Assembly (NCBI GenBank): GCA_051646105.1
Contig: JBOFCO010000002.1
Coordinates: forward strand, 1-59,278
Length of the DNA stretch: 59,278 nt
Reading direction: 5' to 3'
Source of the DNA: JBOFCO01 sp051646105
GTDB lineage: Bacteria; Pseudomonadota; Alphaproteobacteria; Rhodobacterales; Rhodobacteraceae
Each line of letters starts with the position of its first letter. Positions within the stretch are counted from its first letter, which is position 1. The notes beneath the pieces were generated by a model, which did no database searches, was not told the origin of the DNA, and worked only from the letters and a program-made list of their open reading frames with translations. Shown piece after piece: positions 7,786-17,197 of this stretch. Position numbers and translations under genes: made by a program.

Positions 7786-9201
7786 TCAGGGCCGGAAATT
7801 GAAACTGCGGTCAAGCGACAGGAACACCGAATTTGCGGTGCCGCTGCCCGCGCCGACCTCATCCCGTTTTTCCCACAGATAGCCGACCGACATATCCCAG
7901 TCGCGGGTCAGTTCGCGGTTATAGGCCGCACGCAGATTCGCGCGCGTGACATCCGCAGTGTCGGTTGTGGCTTCCTCGCGGGCATAGTCAAACGTGAATT
8001 CCAGGCTCGACAGGGAATTCACCTCGGTCGTGTAGCCAAGGCTGAAGCGCGTACGGCGAAGATCGGTGTCGATGTCATCTTCGTCCACGGAAACACCGCG
8101 GTTGAACGATGCCTCGATCACGCCCCGCTTCATCTCGCGGGTATAGGCCAGCGCAGCAATGCCATCGACATCACCGCGCGGGCTGCGGGTGACGCCTGCG
8201 GTTGCGGAAATCACCGCCCCCGGCATTTCAAGATCGCGACTGAAGGTCAGTGTTGTGCGGGAACCGGAAGATTCACGCTCGTTCGCCAGACGGGCCGACG
8301 CCCGACCATTGCGCAATTCGCGGCTTATGCCGAGCGAACCGCCGATCCCGGCGGTGGACCTGTCGAAAGGCACACCCAATTCGCTGCCCTGGGTATCGAT
8401 TGCCGTCCAGTCGATGCTGGCGGTCAGCAGTGTGGAAGCCGAAACCTCCTGCTCGACACCAAAGCTCAACTCGCGGGTCTGCCGTTCGATCTGTTCCAGA
8501 TCATCCGCGGCATAGTCCTCATAGCTGGCGGTCAGCGTACCCGTTGTCACCGGTGACAGTTTCAGCCGCGCGGTGGCGGACAGGCTGTCGCGATCGACAT
8601 CGAAAAGATCGGGATCGATGGTTTCCGAATAGTCGCGGCGCGATGACCGCGCTTCCAGAGTCAGGCCCAGCGGCGTGTCGATACCGGTTTCCAACGTCAC
8701 CCCGATGTCGCGGCTTTCGCGGGTGCCATCAACGGCTTCCAGATCCAGATCGTCATCCAGCGGGTCATCGAACGGGCTGGTGAAGGTCAGGTCACGCTTG
8801 GAATACCGCGCATCGAAGGACAGACGGCTGCGCGCGCCTTCACGCGCATAGCCGATGCGATAGGCCGGATCAGTGAAATCCGCAGTCATCCCGCCCGACG
8901 GACGATCGATCAGCCGCAAGGCCGCGTCGGCCTCGACAAAGAACGTCTGGTTTGACGTCGTGCTGGAATAACGCAGGTTCACATCATTCTCGACCAGAAA
9001 GGTGTTTCCGGCCGAAACCGCACCAAGGCCGATGTTGTCGTTGATCGATGCCGTTGTCCCGAAAGTCAGGACAAGTTCCCTGCCGCCTGCGGTTTCGCCG
9101 CCGATCGTTTCCGCAGCTTCCTGAGCAAATGCCAAGGGTGCTGCCACTGCCAGCGCGGCGGCTGTTGCCACCGCGAGTTTCTTTTTGCCCCCGCCCAACA
9201 T
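7786..9201 (-). CDS. Exosortase/EPS-system outer-membrane beta-barrel protein
   Basis: 471 aa with a signal peptide (KKKLAVATAAALAVAAPLAFAQ). Many alternating amphipathic strands follow, rich in Ser, Thr, Arg and Glu, with a terminal aromatic strand (LSLDRSFNFRP) typical of outer-membrane beta-barrels. Proteins like this accompany exosortase polysaccharide loci (the TIGR03016-type family) and may form or assist the outer-membrane export channel. The start codon lies 2 nt after the stop of the Wza-like gene, so the two are almost certainly translationally coupled. Assignment to the exact family is by context and overall features rather than a catalytic motif. Confidence 0.78.
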   Translation of the reverse strand: MLGGGKKKLAVATAAALAVAAPLAFAQEAAETIGGETAGGRELVLTFGTTASINDNIGLGAVSAGNTFLVENDVNLRYSSTTSNQTFFVEADAALRLIDRPSGGMTADFTDPAYRIGYAREGARSRLSFDARYSKRDLTFTSPFDDPLDDDLDLEAVDGTRESRDIGVTLETGIDTPLGLTLEARSSRRDYSETIDPDLFDVDRDSLSATARLKLSPVTTGTLTASYEDYAADDLEQIERQTRELSFGVEQEVSASTLLTASIDWTAIDTQGSELGVPFDRSTAGIGGSLGISRELRNGRASARLANERESSGSRTTLTFSRDLEMPGAVISATAGVTRSPRGDVDGIAALAYTREMKRGVIEASFNRGVSVDEDDIDTDLRRTRFSLGYTTEVNSLSSLEFTFDYAREEATTDTADVTRANLRAAYNRELTRDWDMSVGYLWEKRDEVGAGSGTANSVFLSLDRSFNFRP

Positions 9202-9203
9202 GC

Positions 9204-9824
9204 TTACTCGAACAGCTTCCTTTCCGGGACGAGCACGACATCGCCCGCTTGCAGAACGGTGTTGCCACCGGACCGTGCGCCTGCCTGAACGGCGTTATAG
9301 TTGAAGCTATAGACCTGCTCTTGCCCGGCCGCGTCAACGCGGCGCAACTGGATGCGCTTGGTGGCGGCAAAGCGGGTCAGACCACCCGATTCCGCAAGAA
9401 ACTGCAGAAGGGTGGTTCCGGGTGCGACTTCTTTCTTGCCGGGTGCGGTTACTTCGCCCAGCGCATAGATCGCGATGACCGGATCTTCGGCGGCGGCCGC
9501 TGCCACCGGTGCTGCGACTTCGGCAAGGGTGCCGACCGAAACGAAAACGTTCGGTTCGTTGGTGAAGATCGGACGCAGGCCAGAGGTCAGCGCCGCCTTC
9601 ACGTCGGAAACGGAAAGGCCAGCGGCCGAAATGGTGCCGACATGCGGAAAGCTGATGCTGCCGTCGGGCAGAACCAGCGTGGAACGATTGAGAGAGCTGT
9701 CTTCCAGCACTTCGATCTGAAGGGTGTCGCCGGGTCGCAGCCGGTATGAACTTTGCGCCGATGCGACGGTAGCGACGGAAAGCGCCACCAATCCGAACAC
9801 CACACCGATGAATTTCCTGAACAT
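9204..9824 (-). CDS. Polysaccharide biosynthesis/export protein (Wza-like, SLBB)
   Basis: 206 aa with a cleavable signal peptide ending in SVATVASAQ. The Poly_export core starts at YRLRPGDTLQIEVLEDSSL and includes VLPDGSISFPHVGTI, the conserved PES motif. A SLBB-type segment follows (YALGEVTAPGKKEVAPGTTLLQ and LQAGDVVLVPE). It is shorter than E. coli Wza and lacks a lipobox and the long C-terminal transmembrane helix, as in exosortase-linked versions. It would help carry polysaccharide across the periplasm and outer membrane with the beta-barrel protein encoded 2 nt downstream. An Ala/Val-rich linker near residues 105-115 separates its two domains. Confidence 0.88.
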   Translation of the reverse strand: MFRKFIGVVFGLVALSVATVASAQSSYRLRPGDTLQIEVLEDSSLNRSTLVLPDGSISFPHVGTISAAGLSVSDVKAALTSGLRPIFTNEPNVFVSVGTLAEVAAPVAAAAAEDPVIAIYALGEVTAPGKKEVAPGTTLLQFLAESGGLTRFAATKRIQLRRVDAAGQEQVYSFNYNAVQAGARSGGNTVLQAGDVVLVPERKLFE

Positions 9825-9994
9825 GGTTGAACCTTATGCTAACCTGCGGTTTGTGGAAAACTATGCCCGACCGGTGGAAAAGAACAAACGCTTTCAGCGC
9901 TTTTCCGCTGCCCCACCCAACTTTGCGGCGTATTCGTAACGTGTCGGCAACACCGGCACGATTTCCCCACCTTCGGACGTTCTTATGCCGATTT

Positions 9995-12427
9995 TTATTC
10001 TGCGGGAAGCTTTGCCAGTTCGGAACGTGCCGATTCGACAAAGGCCCGCGTGTCATCTTCCGGTAAAAGAGCGAGCGTCTTTTCGAACTGACTGCGCGCT
10101 TCGTCGCGACGCCCGGCTTTCAGCAGGGCCATCGCAAGGTGATATTGCGCCATGGCATCGTCGGGCAGGCCTGCGGCCGCCGGTTCCAGATGGGTTATCG
10201 CCTCGTCAGTGTCACCACGCTGATAGGCAATCCAGCCATAAGTGTCCTGGAAGGGCGGAAAGTCCGATCCGCGCAGCCGCCGCGCGACGGTATAGGCCCG
10301 TTGCAGGCTTTCCTCGTCGGTGCGGAAATTGGACAAAAGGCTGGCAAGGTTGTTGGCAACCAGAAGCGAGCTGCTGTTCGCGGTGTAAAGCGCATCATAG
10401 ATCGCGATGGCTTCGTCTACCTGGCCGCGCTTGTCGAAGAGGCTGGCCTGAGCCCATTTCAGGTTGGCGCTTTCAGGCAGTGCGGCAAGCGCGCTGTTCA
10501 GCACCTTTTCAGCAGACGCTTCATCCCCAGCGTTGGTCTCAAGCTGGTAAAGTGCCATCCATACGGGTTCCAGTGACGGATCCTCGGTGACCAGCTTTGT
10601 GAATTCCTCCCGCGCTTTGGGGGTTTCGCCCGCAATTTCCAGAACCGATGCGTGGATGAACCGCAGCGAAGGGTCGTTCGGGTTCTTGGCCAGCACTTCG
10701 GCGGCATAGGTACGGGCCGCCGCGATTTCACCGTTGTTCAGGCGCGCACGGATGATCGCGGCCTGCACGCCGATGTTGCCCTTGTCGTTTTCAAGCAGCC
10801 CTTCCAGAAAGCTCATCGCTTCGTCGGATTTGCTTTGCCCGGTCAGCACGGCGGCCTGCAACCCGTTCGCAAGCGACGACGCCTCCCGCGAGGGCAGTTG
10901 CCGCAACAGACCAATAACGTGATCGGCGCGTTCCCAATCCTTCAGTTCGACATAGACGCCGCCCAAAAGGCCAAGCAGGTCGACATTTTCCGGAACGATG
11001 CGCAAGGCATCGACAAGCACGGCCTCCGCAGGCAGGAATTTCTTTTCGGCGATCAGGAAACGGGCATACCGCTGGGTTTCATCCGGGGCGCGGTTTGACG
11101 ACTCTGTCGCGAGGGCAAGCATGTCGGCGGTCAGCGCGCGATCGCCTTCGCGATCATGGGCGCGGGCCATCAATGTCATGATCTGCGGGTCGCGCGGGGC
11201 CTGATCCAGCGCCGCGCGCAGTGTCACAATGGCATCGCCGGTCTGATCCGCGTCGATCTGCCAACCTGCCTTGAGTTTGAGAGCTTCGACCTCGGTGCCG
11301 TTCTCGGCCAAGACTTCCTCGACCAGCTTGCGGGCACTGACCTGATCGCCGGTCGCGACATACATGCGGGCCAGCGCCAGCTTGATCTGACGGGATTCCG
11401 GCGAAGGTTCCGCGCCAGCGACGATTTCCTGCATCGCGACGATGGCTTCGTCATGTTGGCCGAGATCAAAGCTCAGCCCGGCGCGCAGCGACTTGAACAG
11501 CGCCACATCGCCGCCAGCGGCGATCATTGCATCCAGTTCCTTGATGGCGGTTTGGGGGCCGCGCACTTCGGCCAGAAAGCGAACAAGTGTCAGACGTCCG
11601 GTCTTGTCCGTTGTGCCGGCGGTCTGGGCGTGCTCGCGCAGGTATTTTTCGGCGGCTTCAGGGTTCTTGCGGGCGAGATACCAGCGGACCAGCGTCTGCT
11701 CGATGCTTGGATCGTCAGGGAAAAGCGCGATCATCTCTTTCAGATGCGCTTCGACGCCCTCGACATCGCCCGTTTCATCCAAAAGGGCGATCTTCAGGCG
11801 ATGAAGGTCGCGATCGCTGGATTTGATCGCAAGCGCAGCGTTGATTTCGTCCAGGGCTGCGACACTGTCTTTCTTGCGCAGCAGGCTGTCGATCAGCAGG
11901 CGACGGGGCACCAGGCTCTCGGGAAGGGTGTCGCGGGTTTCTGTGGCAATGGCGACGGCAGCGGCCTCTGCCGCGGCGTCCTCGACCTCGACCGCGGTGC
12001 GATAATCCAGCGTGGCCTTCATGGCGCGCACAAGTGGATCCGCGGGTGCAATGGCAGCAGCAGCGGTGATGTGGCGCTTTGCCTGCTCCCAGTTATAGCT
12101 GTCCAGCGCCAGTTCGCCCAACTCCTTCAGCGCCTCGATATCATCGGGCCTCTGCTCGACGACGCGCAGATATTGGCCATATGCCTCGCGCAGCTTTCCG
12201 CGGGATTCCTCGGCCCTAGCATAGGCCATGCGGGCGTCCCGGTGGGTGTTGTTCAGCTTGAAGACATTCCGGAACTCGACCAGGGCACGATCAACGTCGC
12301 CCGCTTCGATCAGCTTGAGACCGGATTGATAGTGCTTCTCTGCACGCTCCTCTGCCGAGTCGCAGGCCGACAGAAGCGCAACGGATGCCACAAGGGCCGC
12401 AAACACTACGGAACGCCTGATGCTCAT
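9995..12427 (-). CDS. TPR-repeat lipoprotein of the exosortase/EPS system (PrsT-like)
   Basis: 810-aa periplasmic scaffold. The N-terminus is a lipoprotein signal with lipobox LLSAC (Cys about 22). The rest is a tandem array of tetratricopeptide repeats, recognisable from units such as YQSGLKLIEAGDVDRALVEF near the start and YHLAMALLKAGRRDEARSQF near the end. Long TPR lipoproteins of this kind (TIGR02917 type, PrsT) occur in PEP-CTERM/exosortase polysaccharide loci and are thought to organise assembly or export complexes. The start has AAAGG about 8 nt upstream. A strong palindromic terminator separates it from the upstream sugar transferase, so it likely has its own promoter. Confidence 0.87.
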   Translation of the reverse strand: MSIRRSVVFAALVASVALLSACDSAEERAEKHYQSGLKLIEAGDVDRALVEFRNVFKLNNTHRDARMAYARAEESRGKLREAYGQYLRVVEQRPDDIEALKELGELALDSYNWEQAKRHITAAAAIAPADPLVRAMKATLDYRTAVEVEDAAAEAAAVAIATETRDTLPESLVPRRLLIDSLLRKKDSVAALDEINAALAIKSSDRDLHRLKIALLDETGDVEGVEAHLKEMIALFPDDPSIEQTLVRWYLARKNPEAAEKYLREHAQTAGTTDKTGRLTLVRFLAEVRGPQTAIKELDAMIAAGGDVALFKSLRAGLSFDLGQHDEAIVAMQEIVAGAEPSPESRQIKLALARMYVATGDQVSARKLVEEVLAENGTEVEALKLKAGWQIDADQTGDAIVTLRAALDQAPRDPQIMTLMARAHDREGDRALTADMLALATESSNRAPDETQRYARFLIAEKKFLPAEAVLVDALRIVPENVDLLGLLGGVYVELKDWERADHVIGLLRQLPSREASSLANGLQAAVLTGQSKSDEAMSFLEGLLENDKGNIGVQAAIIRARLNNGEIAAARTYAAEVLAKNPNDPSLRFIHASVLEIAGETPKAREEFTKLVTEDPSLEPVWMALYQLETNAGDEASAEKVLNSALAALPESANLKWAQASLFDKRGQVDEAIAIYDALYTANSSSLLVANNLASLLSNFRTDEESLQRAYTVARRLRGSDFPPFQDTYGWIAYQRGDTDEAITHLEPAAAGLPDDAMAQYHLAMALLKAGRRDEARSQFEKTLALLPEDDTRAFVESARSELAKLPAE

Positions 12428-12494
12428 CTCAACACCTTTCGAAGCTTGCGATCCGTCGGATTGTCCGATTCTTCGCGGTATGACTGAAAATGCA

Positions 12495-12522
12495 AAACCG
12501 GGCCATAATTATGGCCCGGTTT
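12495..12522 (-). terminator. Perfect palindromic terminator after the sugar transferase
   Basis: The 28-bp stretch is self-complementary throughout: arms AAACCGGGCCAT and ATGGCCCGGTTT meet at a central AATT. On the minus strand the stem is followed by TTTTGCATTTTC. It lies just after the sugar-transferase stop and upstream of the TPR gene. Confidence 0.75.
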
Positions 12523-12539
12523 AAAGAATTTCCAGCCTG

Positions 12540-13229
12540 TCAATATCCGGTGCCGCGGAAAACCACCGCAAACGTGCGGAAGATGATCGAGGCATCGACC
12601 CGGAATGACAGGTCGCGTTCGTAGTTCGCGTCGAATATGGCCCGCTTGCTGAACTCGCTTTCGTTGCGTTCGGACACCTGCCACGGGCCTGTAATTCCAG
12701 GACGCAGCGCATAGTAGGCGACGCCTGGATAGAGACTGCGCTGCGAGGTCATCATGGGACGGGGGCCAACGATGGACATGTCGCCCTTCAGCACGTTCCA
12801 AAGCTGCGGCAGCTCATCAAGAGAGGTTTTGCGGATCAGGCGACCGACACGGGTAATGCGCGGGTCGCGCTTCAGTTTCTGGGTGCTTTCCCATTCGGCT
12901 TTCGCTTCCGGGTTCGATGCCAGATATGCCTCAAGCAGCCGGTCCGCGTTGGGGACCATGCTGCGAAGCTTCATCATGCGGAACGTTGCGCCGCGGCGTC
13001 CGACGCGTTCCTGCCAGTAAAACGGCGAACTTCCATCAAGTGCCACGAGTGCGGCCAAGATCAGTACGACAGGAAGCGTGACGATAGCGCTGAAGAGCAC
13101 GATGGTCGTGTCGAGCAGGCGCTTGCCGAAGTTGCGATACGCACCCGCTCGCGCAGGAAGTTCGACGCGCCCGTAAGGGACGCCGACATCCGTTAGATTT
13201 TCAACCAGGTCATTGAAATGTATCGTCAT
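12540..13229 (-). CDS. Bacterial sugar transferase (priming glycosyltransferase, ExoY/WcaJ type)
   Basis: 229-aa phosphoglycosyl transferase that attaches the first sugar-1-phosphate to undecaprenyl phosphate. One membrane helix spans about residues 38-62 (TTIVLFSAIVTLPVVLILAA). The cytosolic catalytic domain has the family motifs FYWQERVGRRG, FRMMKLRSM, TSLDELPQLWNVLKG, MSIVGPRP and the C-terminal LRPGITGPWQV. Only the short ExoY-like core is present; the extra N-terminal helices of WcaJ-type proteins are missing. The donor sugar cannot be read from sequence. It is transcribed divergently from the ATPase-Wzz-kinase operon across a long promoter region. Confidence 0.92.
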   Translation of the reverse strand: MTIHFNDLVENLTDVGVPYGRVELPARAGAYRNFGKRLLDTTIVLFSAIVTLPVVLILAALVALDGSSPFYWQERVGRRGATFRMMKLRSMVPNADRLLEAYLASNPEAKAEWESTQKLKRDPRITRVGRLIRKTSLDELPQLWNVLKGDMSIVGPRPMMTSQRSLYPGVAYYALRPGITGPWQVSERNESEFSKRAIFDANYERDLSFRVDASIIFRTFAVVFRGTGY

Positions 13230-13836
13230 ACTCTACCGTTCCACCTTAAAGGGAACGCTCCTACTGCTACTAGCACACAGCCACAAAGGTCGGTTCAACC
13301 GCACACAAACCAACACCCACAGCCCTGCTTCGGTCCCATTCCGGATTTACCTAGCAGCAAACACGTTGTCCCGCAAACATACAATTTGTAAACCATGCCA
13401 AATTTTCGGCTTAAAGTGTTGATTTGACACAATTGCTGCAACCGCAAAGGGAAGGAAGTGGGCCGCTGTCCGGCGGCTATTGTCTCGGCATTACAACCAT
13501 TTCCCGACTCCGGTGGGCACTGTGCAGCCGCGGGAAACAAGTTTTCGTGAACGTAAATCGTCAAAACTGCTGTCAAAACTTTGCACCTCGAATCGCGACG
13601 GCCTGCGCGGATGCCGCACCGCAGCAGCCGACTTGGGCGCCACGGCGCATTTTTGCTCAGGATTGTTCTCGGCTGATCAACACAAACGCGGCAACCGTTG
13701 CATTTTCGCGTGGTTTGCCCGCCCGGAGGCGGTTGTACCGAAATACAGCGTGAAGCCAGCCAAGAAACTCTGTAAGGGGGGGGCGGGCCGGTGTGCGGCC
13801 TTTTGTGATTACGAGTGACGGCCTAAAGGTCAGGTA
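13230..13836. promoter_or_regulatory. Long divergent intergenic region between the two EPS operons
   Basis: About 600 bp separate the divergent sugar transferase and ATPase genes. Small open frames here lack codon bias and family features. Visible elements are an AT-rich patch at about 13375-13435 containing TTGACA near 13425 without a clear -10 box, and a G-rich run (about 13775-13785). The length suggests control of both EPS operons from here, but no operator can be named with confidence. Confidence 0.4.
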
Positions 13837-14724
13837 GTGAACAACGTACGAAATACCGGTTACAGCACGATGGCGCCGAACGAACTCTACACCGAATTCT
13901 TCGGCCTGACCGAGCGCCCCTTTACCCTGGTGCCCGATCCCGGATTTCTGTTCTGGTCGGTGCAGCATCGCCGCGCATTTTCCGTACTGGAATTTGGCAT
14001 CCTGTCGCGCGCACCGATCACCCTGATCACCGGAGAGATCGGTTCCGGCAAGACCACGCTTTTGCAGGAACTTCTGGCAAGGATCGAACCCGACACCACC
14101 GTTGGCCTTGTGTCGAACGCGCAGGGTGGCCGGGGTGAAATGCTGCAATGGGTGCTGAACGCGCTTGGTGTGCCGTTTGACCAGAACCTTTCCTATGTGT
14201 CGATGTTTCAGAGGCTTCAGGAATTTCTGGTCAGCGAGTATGCCGAAGGTCGCCGTGTCATCCTGATTTTCGACGAAGCGCAGAATCTTTCGCTGGAAGG
14301 TCTGGAAGAACTGCGGATGCTGACCAATATCAACGCCAATAAGGATGAACTGATCCAGCTGGTGCTGGTTGGTCAGCCGGAACTGCGCGACATGGTGCTG
14401 CAACCCCGCATGCGGCAGTTCGCGCAGCGTGTGGCCGCCAGTTTTCACCTGCCCGCGATGGACCGGACCACGGTCGAGGATTATATTGTGCATCGCCTGC
14501 GGGTGGCGGGCGGCACGGGTGACGAATTCACGGCGGATGCCTGCGAACGGATACATGATGTGACAGGCGGCGTTCCCAGACTTGTGAACCAGCTTTGCGA
14601 CCTGTCCATGCTTTATGCGTGGAGCGGCGAGCAGCGCCAGATCACGGCAGAAACGGTGCAGCACGTGCTTGATGACGGTGTGTTCTTCGGGGCCGGTATC
14701 CCGAAAGAGGAGATGCGCGCATGA
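13837..14724 (+). CDS. ExeA-like AAA ATPase of the exosortase/EPS system
   Basis: 295-aa cytoplasmic AAA ATPase. The N-terminus (YTEFFGLTERPFTLVPDPGFLFWS) is the ExeA/GspA-like signature found in XrtA/PEP-CTERM-associated ATPases (TIGR03015 type). Walker A is GEIGSGKTT at about residues 65-73 and Walker B is VILIFDEAQ at about 141-149, followed by a sensor region and GGVPRLVNQLC. It probably couples ATP hydrolysis to assembly of the polysaccharide export apparatus. I kept the GTG start because AAAGG precedes it; an ATG at 13870 would shorten it by 11 residues. The stop overlaps the Wzz start as ATGA. Confidence 0.9.
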   Translation: MNNVRNTGYSTMAPNELYTEFFGLTERPFTLVPDPGFLFWSVQHRRAFSVLEFGILSRAPITLITGEIGSGKTTLLQELLARIEPDTTVGLVSNAQGGRGEMLQWVLNALGVPFDQNLSYVSMFQRLQEFLVSEYAEGRRVILIFDEAQNLSLEGLEELRMLTNINANKDELIQLVLVGQPELRDMVLQPRMRQFAQRVAASFHLPAMDRTTVEDYIVHRLRVAGGTGDEFTADACERIHDVTGGVPRLVNQLCDLSMLYAWSGEQRQITAETVQHVLDDGVFFGAGIPKEEMRA

Positions 14725-16259
14725 ATCTGGAACTGAGATATTATTTCGCCGTGTTCCTGCGGCGCTTTCACTGGTTCGCGCTGGTATCAGCACTGGTATC
14801 GGCCATCGCCGTGACAGCCGCGCTGCTGATGTCGCCAAAATACCAGTCCTCTGCGACGATCCTGGTCGATGCGCCCGATATCGTGCTGACCGAATCTAAC
14901 CGGAACAATGCCGCCGGTGCGCTGGAGCAGCTTCAGGTCATTGAAGAGCGCCTGATGACCCGCGCCAATCTGCTGGATGTGGCCAACAGGCTGAAGGTTT
15001 TCGGTGCCAGCACCGCCGACGCGAATCCCGACGCCATAGTTGAAGCCATGCGCGGCATGACCACCATCGAAAAGGCATCGGGCAAGGATGCAGCGACGAT
15101 CATGCGCATCAGCTTTACCGCCGACCGCGCGCCGATCACGGCCAAGGTGGTCAATGAATACCTGACCCTGATCCTGGACGAAAACGCCCGGATGCGGGAA
15201 AAATTGGCCGAAAACCGTTTGCAGTTTTTCGAACGGCAGGTCGAGACATTGGGCGGCAAGCTTGACCGGCAGGAAGAAAAGATTCTGGCGTTCAAGCGCG
15301 AGAATGCCGATGCGTTGCCTGATACGCTCGATTTCCGGCTGTCGCAGCAGCAATCGCTTCAGGAGCGTCTGATCGTGATTGACCGCGACATTGCAAGCCT
15401 CGCAGACCAGAAGCGCCGCATCATCGATGTGTACAACACAACCGGTACGGTGACGGGTATCGAAGGTGACATGCGCTCGCCAGAGGCTGTTCAACTGGAC
15501 GAAGCACGCCGTGAGCTTGCTGAGACGCTTGTGACCTTTTCGACAAGCCATCCAACTGTGAAGAAGCTGCAAGCACGGATCGCGCAGCTTGAAGAGATCG
15601 TCAAATCGCAGGCCCCGATTGAGGTCGCGCCCAGCCCGGAAGTTTCGCCGCTGGATCTTCAGATTGCGGAACTCGACGGACGGGTCAAAGGCCTGAGCAC
15701 CCAGAAGAAGCAGTTGCTTGCCGAACTGGACCTGGTCAAGGATACGATTTCCAGAACACCGGCGAATTCCATCGCGCTGAGCGCGCTGGAACGCGACGCC
15801 GAAAACCTGTCGATCCAGTACAACGATGCGCAGGCAAAGCTGGCGAATGCGCAGGCGAACGTAACCATCGAAGTTGGCCGGATGGGCGAAAAGATCAACG
15901 TGATCGAAAACGCGACCGTTCCCGAACTGCCGATGAGCCCGAACCGCATGATGGTCGCGCTGGCGGGTATTCTGGGCGGAATTTTGGCTGGCCTCGGGCT
16001 TGTACTGCTGCTTGACCTGCTCAACACCTCGGTCCGCCGTCCGGTTGACCTTGTGAAAAAGCTGGGGATCACGCCCATTGCAACACTTCCCTATGTGCGG
16101 ACCAAGGGCGAAACGTTCCGCCGTCGCGTTACCGCACTGGCCGCGACGCTGGGCGTGGTGCTGGGTGTTCCTGCCGCGCTTTTCGCACTGCACACCTATT
16201 ATCTTCCCCTTGACCTGATCCTTGAACAGGTGATGGGCAAGGTCGGGATCAAGCTGTGA
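14721..16259 (+). CDS. Wzz/GumC-like polysaccharide chain-length determinant
   Basis: 512-aa inner-membrane protein that sets polymer length and partners the tyrosine autokinase. The N-terminal helix (about 14-36) leads into the Wzz motif (SPKYQSSATILVDAPD). A long periplasmic coiled-coil region (about 150-390) follows. The second helix (MMVALAGILGGILAGLGLVL, about 409-430) is preceded by the proline-rich PELPMSPNRM motif. A further hydrophobic segment near 470-490 gives a longer C-terminus than classical Wzz, as in exosortase-linked proteins (TIGR03007 type). The start overlaps the ATPase stop (ATGA); the kinase begins 50 nt downstream. Confidence 0.92.
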   Translation: MNLELRYYFAVFLRRFHWFALVSALVSAIAVTAALLMSPKYQSSATILVDAPDIVLTESNRNNAAGALEQLQVIEERLMTRANLLDVANRLKVFGASTADANPDAIVEAMRGMTTIEKASGKDAATIMRISFTADRAPITAKVVNEYLTLILDENARMREKLAENRLQFFERQVETLGGKLDRQEEKILAFKRENADALPDTLDFRLSQQQSLQERLIVIDRDIASLADQKRRIIDVYNTTGTVTGIEGDMRSPEAVQLDEARRELAETLVTFSTSHPTVKKLQARIAQLEEIVKSQAPIEVAPSPEVSPLDLQIAELDGRVKGLSTQKKQLLAELDLVKDTISRTPANSIALSALERDAENLSIQYNDAQAKLANAQANVTIEVGRMGEKINVIENATVPELPMSPNRMMVALAGILGGILAGLGLVLLLDLLNTSVRRPVDLVKKLGITPIATLPYVRTKGETFRRRVTALAATLGVVLGVPAALFALHTYYLPLDLILEQVMGKVGIKL

Positions 16260-16309
16260 TCCAAGCCGACATTCGTGACGATAGACCCATTTTGTGCTAG
16301 GATAGACCG

Positions 16310-17134
16310 ATGGAACGACTACAGGCAGCAATCGACAAGGCGCGCATCAAGCGCCGGACGCGCGCCCCCGGTGTTGTCGCTGGTCTGCGCGAGCCACGTG
16401 CCGTTGCGCCGGCGATTTCGGAAGCCTGGTCAACCCTGCGTCCGATCGTGCTGGACCAGCCCAAGGCGCAGAAACGGCGACTGGTTTCCTTTTTCGGCGG
16501 CCGCGATGCCGGACCTTATGACATGCTGCGCACCAAGGTTCTGCATCTGATGCGGGCGAATGGGTGGAAGCGGCTTGCGCTGACCTCACCCAATTCCGGC
16601 TGCGGCAAGACGACAACCAGTGTCAACCTTGGCATCAGCCTGGGTCGTCAGGCCGATATCCGCACCATGGTGATGGACCTTGACATGCGGCGGCCTTCGA
16701 TGGGCAAGGTGCTGTCGCTGACCGGGCACGAAAGCTTTTCCGATGTTCTGGCGGGCAAGGTCGATTTTTCCCGGCAGGCCGTCCGCTTTGGCGACAACGT
16801 GTGCTTTGCCGCGAATTTCACGCCGGCCCAGAACCCAGCGGAGCTGCTGCAAAACCCGCATACGATCGAGGAAATCAACCGCATCGAATCCGTCTATCAG
16901 CCGGATGTCGTGATCTTCGACATGCCGCCGATGTTGGCCAGCGATGACAACGTCGCCTTCCTGAAAAACGTCGATTGCGCGCTGCTGGTCGCTGCCGCCG
17001 AAAGCACCACCGTCGAACAGGTCGACATGTGCGAGCGGGAATTGAGCGAGCTGACCAACGTCCTGGGCGTTGTGCTGAACAAGTGCCGTTATAACGACAA
17101 CAATTACGGCTACGAATACGGCTACAGCGACTGA
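16310..17134 (+). CDS. CpsD/CapB-family tyrosine autokinase of the EPS system
   Basis: 274-aa cytoplasmic bacterial tyrosine kinase. Walker A is SPNSGCGKTTT (about 92-102), Walker A' is VMDLDMRRPS (about 121-130) and Walker B is VVIFDMPPM (about 200-208). The C-terminus is a tyrosine cluster (YNDNNYGYEYGYSD) that would be autophosphorylated to control polymer length and export. It pairs with the upstream Wzz-like protein, the split CapA/CapB arrangement. A TAGGAT ribosome site precedes the ATG. It is the last gene of the plus-strand ATPase-Wzz-kinase operon, followed by a hairpin. Confidence 0.92.
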   Translation: MERLQAAIDKARIKRRTRAPGVVAGLREPRAVAPAISEAWSTLRPIVLDQPKAQKRRLVSFFGGRDAGPYDMLRTKVLHLMRANGWKRLALTSPNSGCGKTTTSVNLGISLGRQADIRTMVMDLDMRRPSMGKVLSLTGHESFSDVLAGKVDFSRQAVRFGDNVCFAANFTPAQNPAELLQNPHTIEEINRIESVYQPDVVIFDMPPMLASDDNVAFLKNVDCALLVAAAESTTVEQVDMCERELSELTNVLGVVLNKCRYNDNNYGYEYGYSD

Positions 17135-17155
17135 ACCGGATCAAGCCCAAAGGTC

Positions 17156-17181
17156 TGGCCCGCAGGTTTCACCGCGGGCCA
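17156..17181. terminator. Hairpin between the convergent kinase and spike-base-like genes
   Basis: TGGCCCGC and GCGGGCCA form an 8-bp GC-rich stem with a 10-nt loop between two converging genes. There is no T-run on either side, so it may be a weak bidirectional terminator. Confidence 0.45.
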
Positions 17182-17197
17182 TCTGATCGCAGGGTTG

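Noticed and set aside
13385..13412. Minus-strand sigma-54-like TTGGCATGG
   Set aside because: The -12 GC element is absent at the required spacing.
13423..13440. Possible sigma-54 promoter (TTTGACACAATTGCTGCA)
   Set aside because: The -24 GG is GA, so an invariant base is missing. Exosortase loci can be sigma-54 controlled, but this site is too poor to call.
13230..13836. Several 60-110-codon frames in the divergent EPS spacer
   Set aside because: They overlap one another on both strands, lack good ribosome sites and show no coding character.
13657..14838. 393-codon minus-strand frame opposite the ATPase gene
   Set aside because: The plus strand carries Walker A and B in the right order; the antisense frame has no family features.
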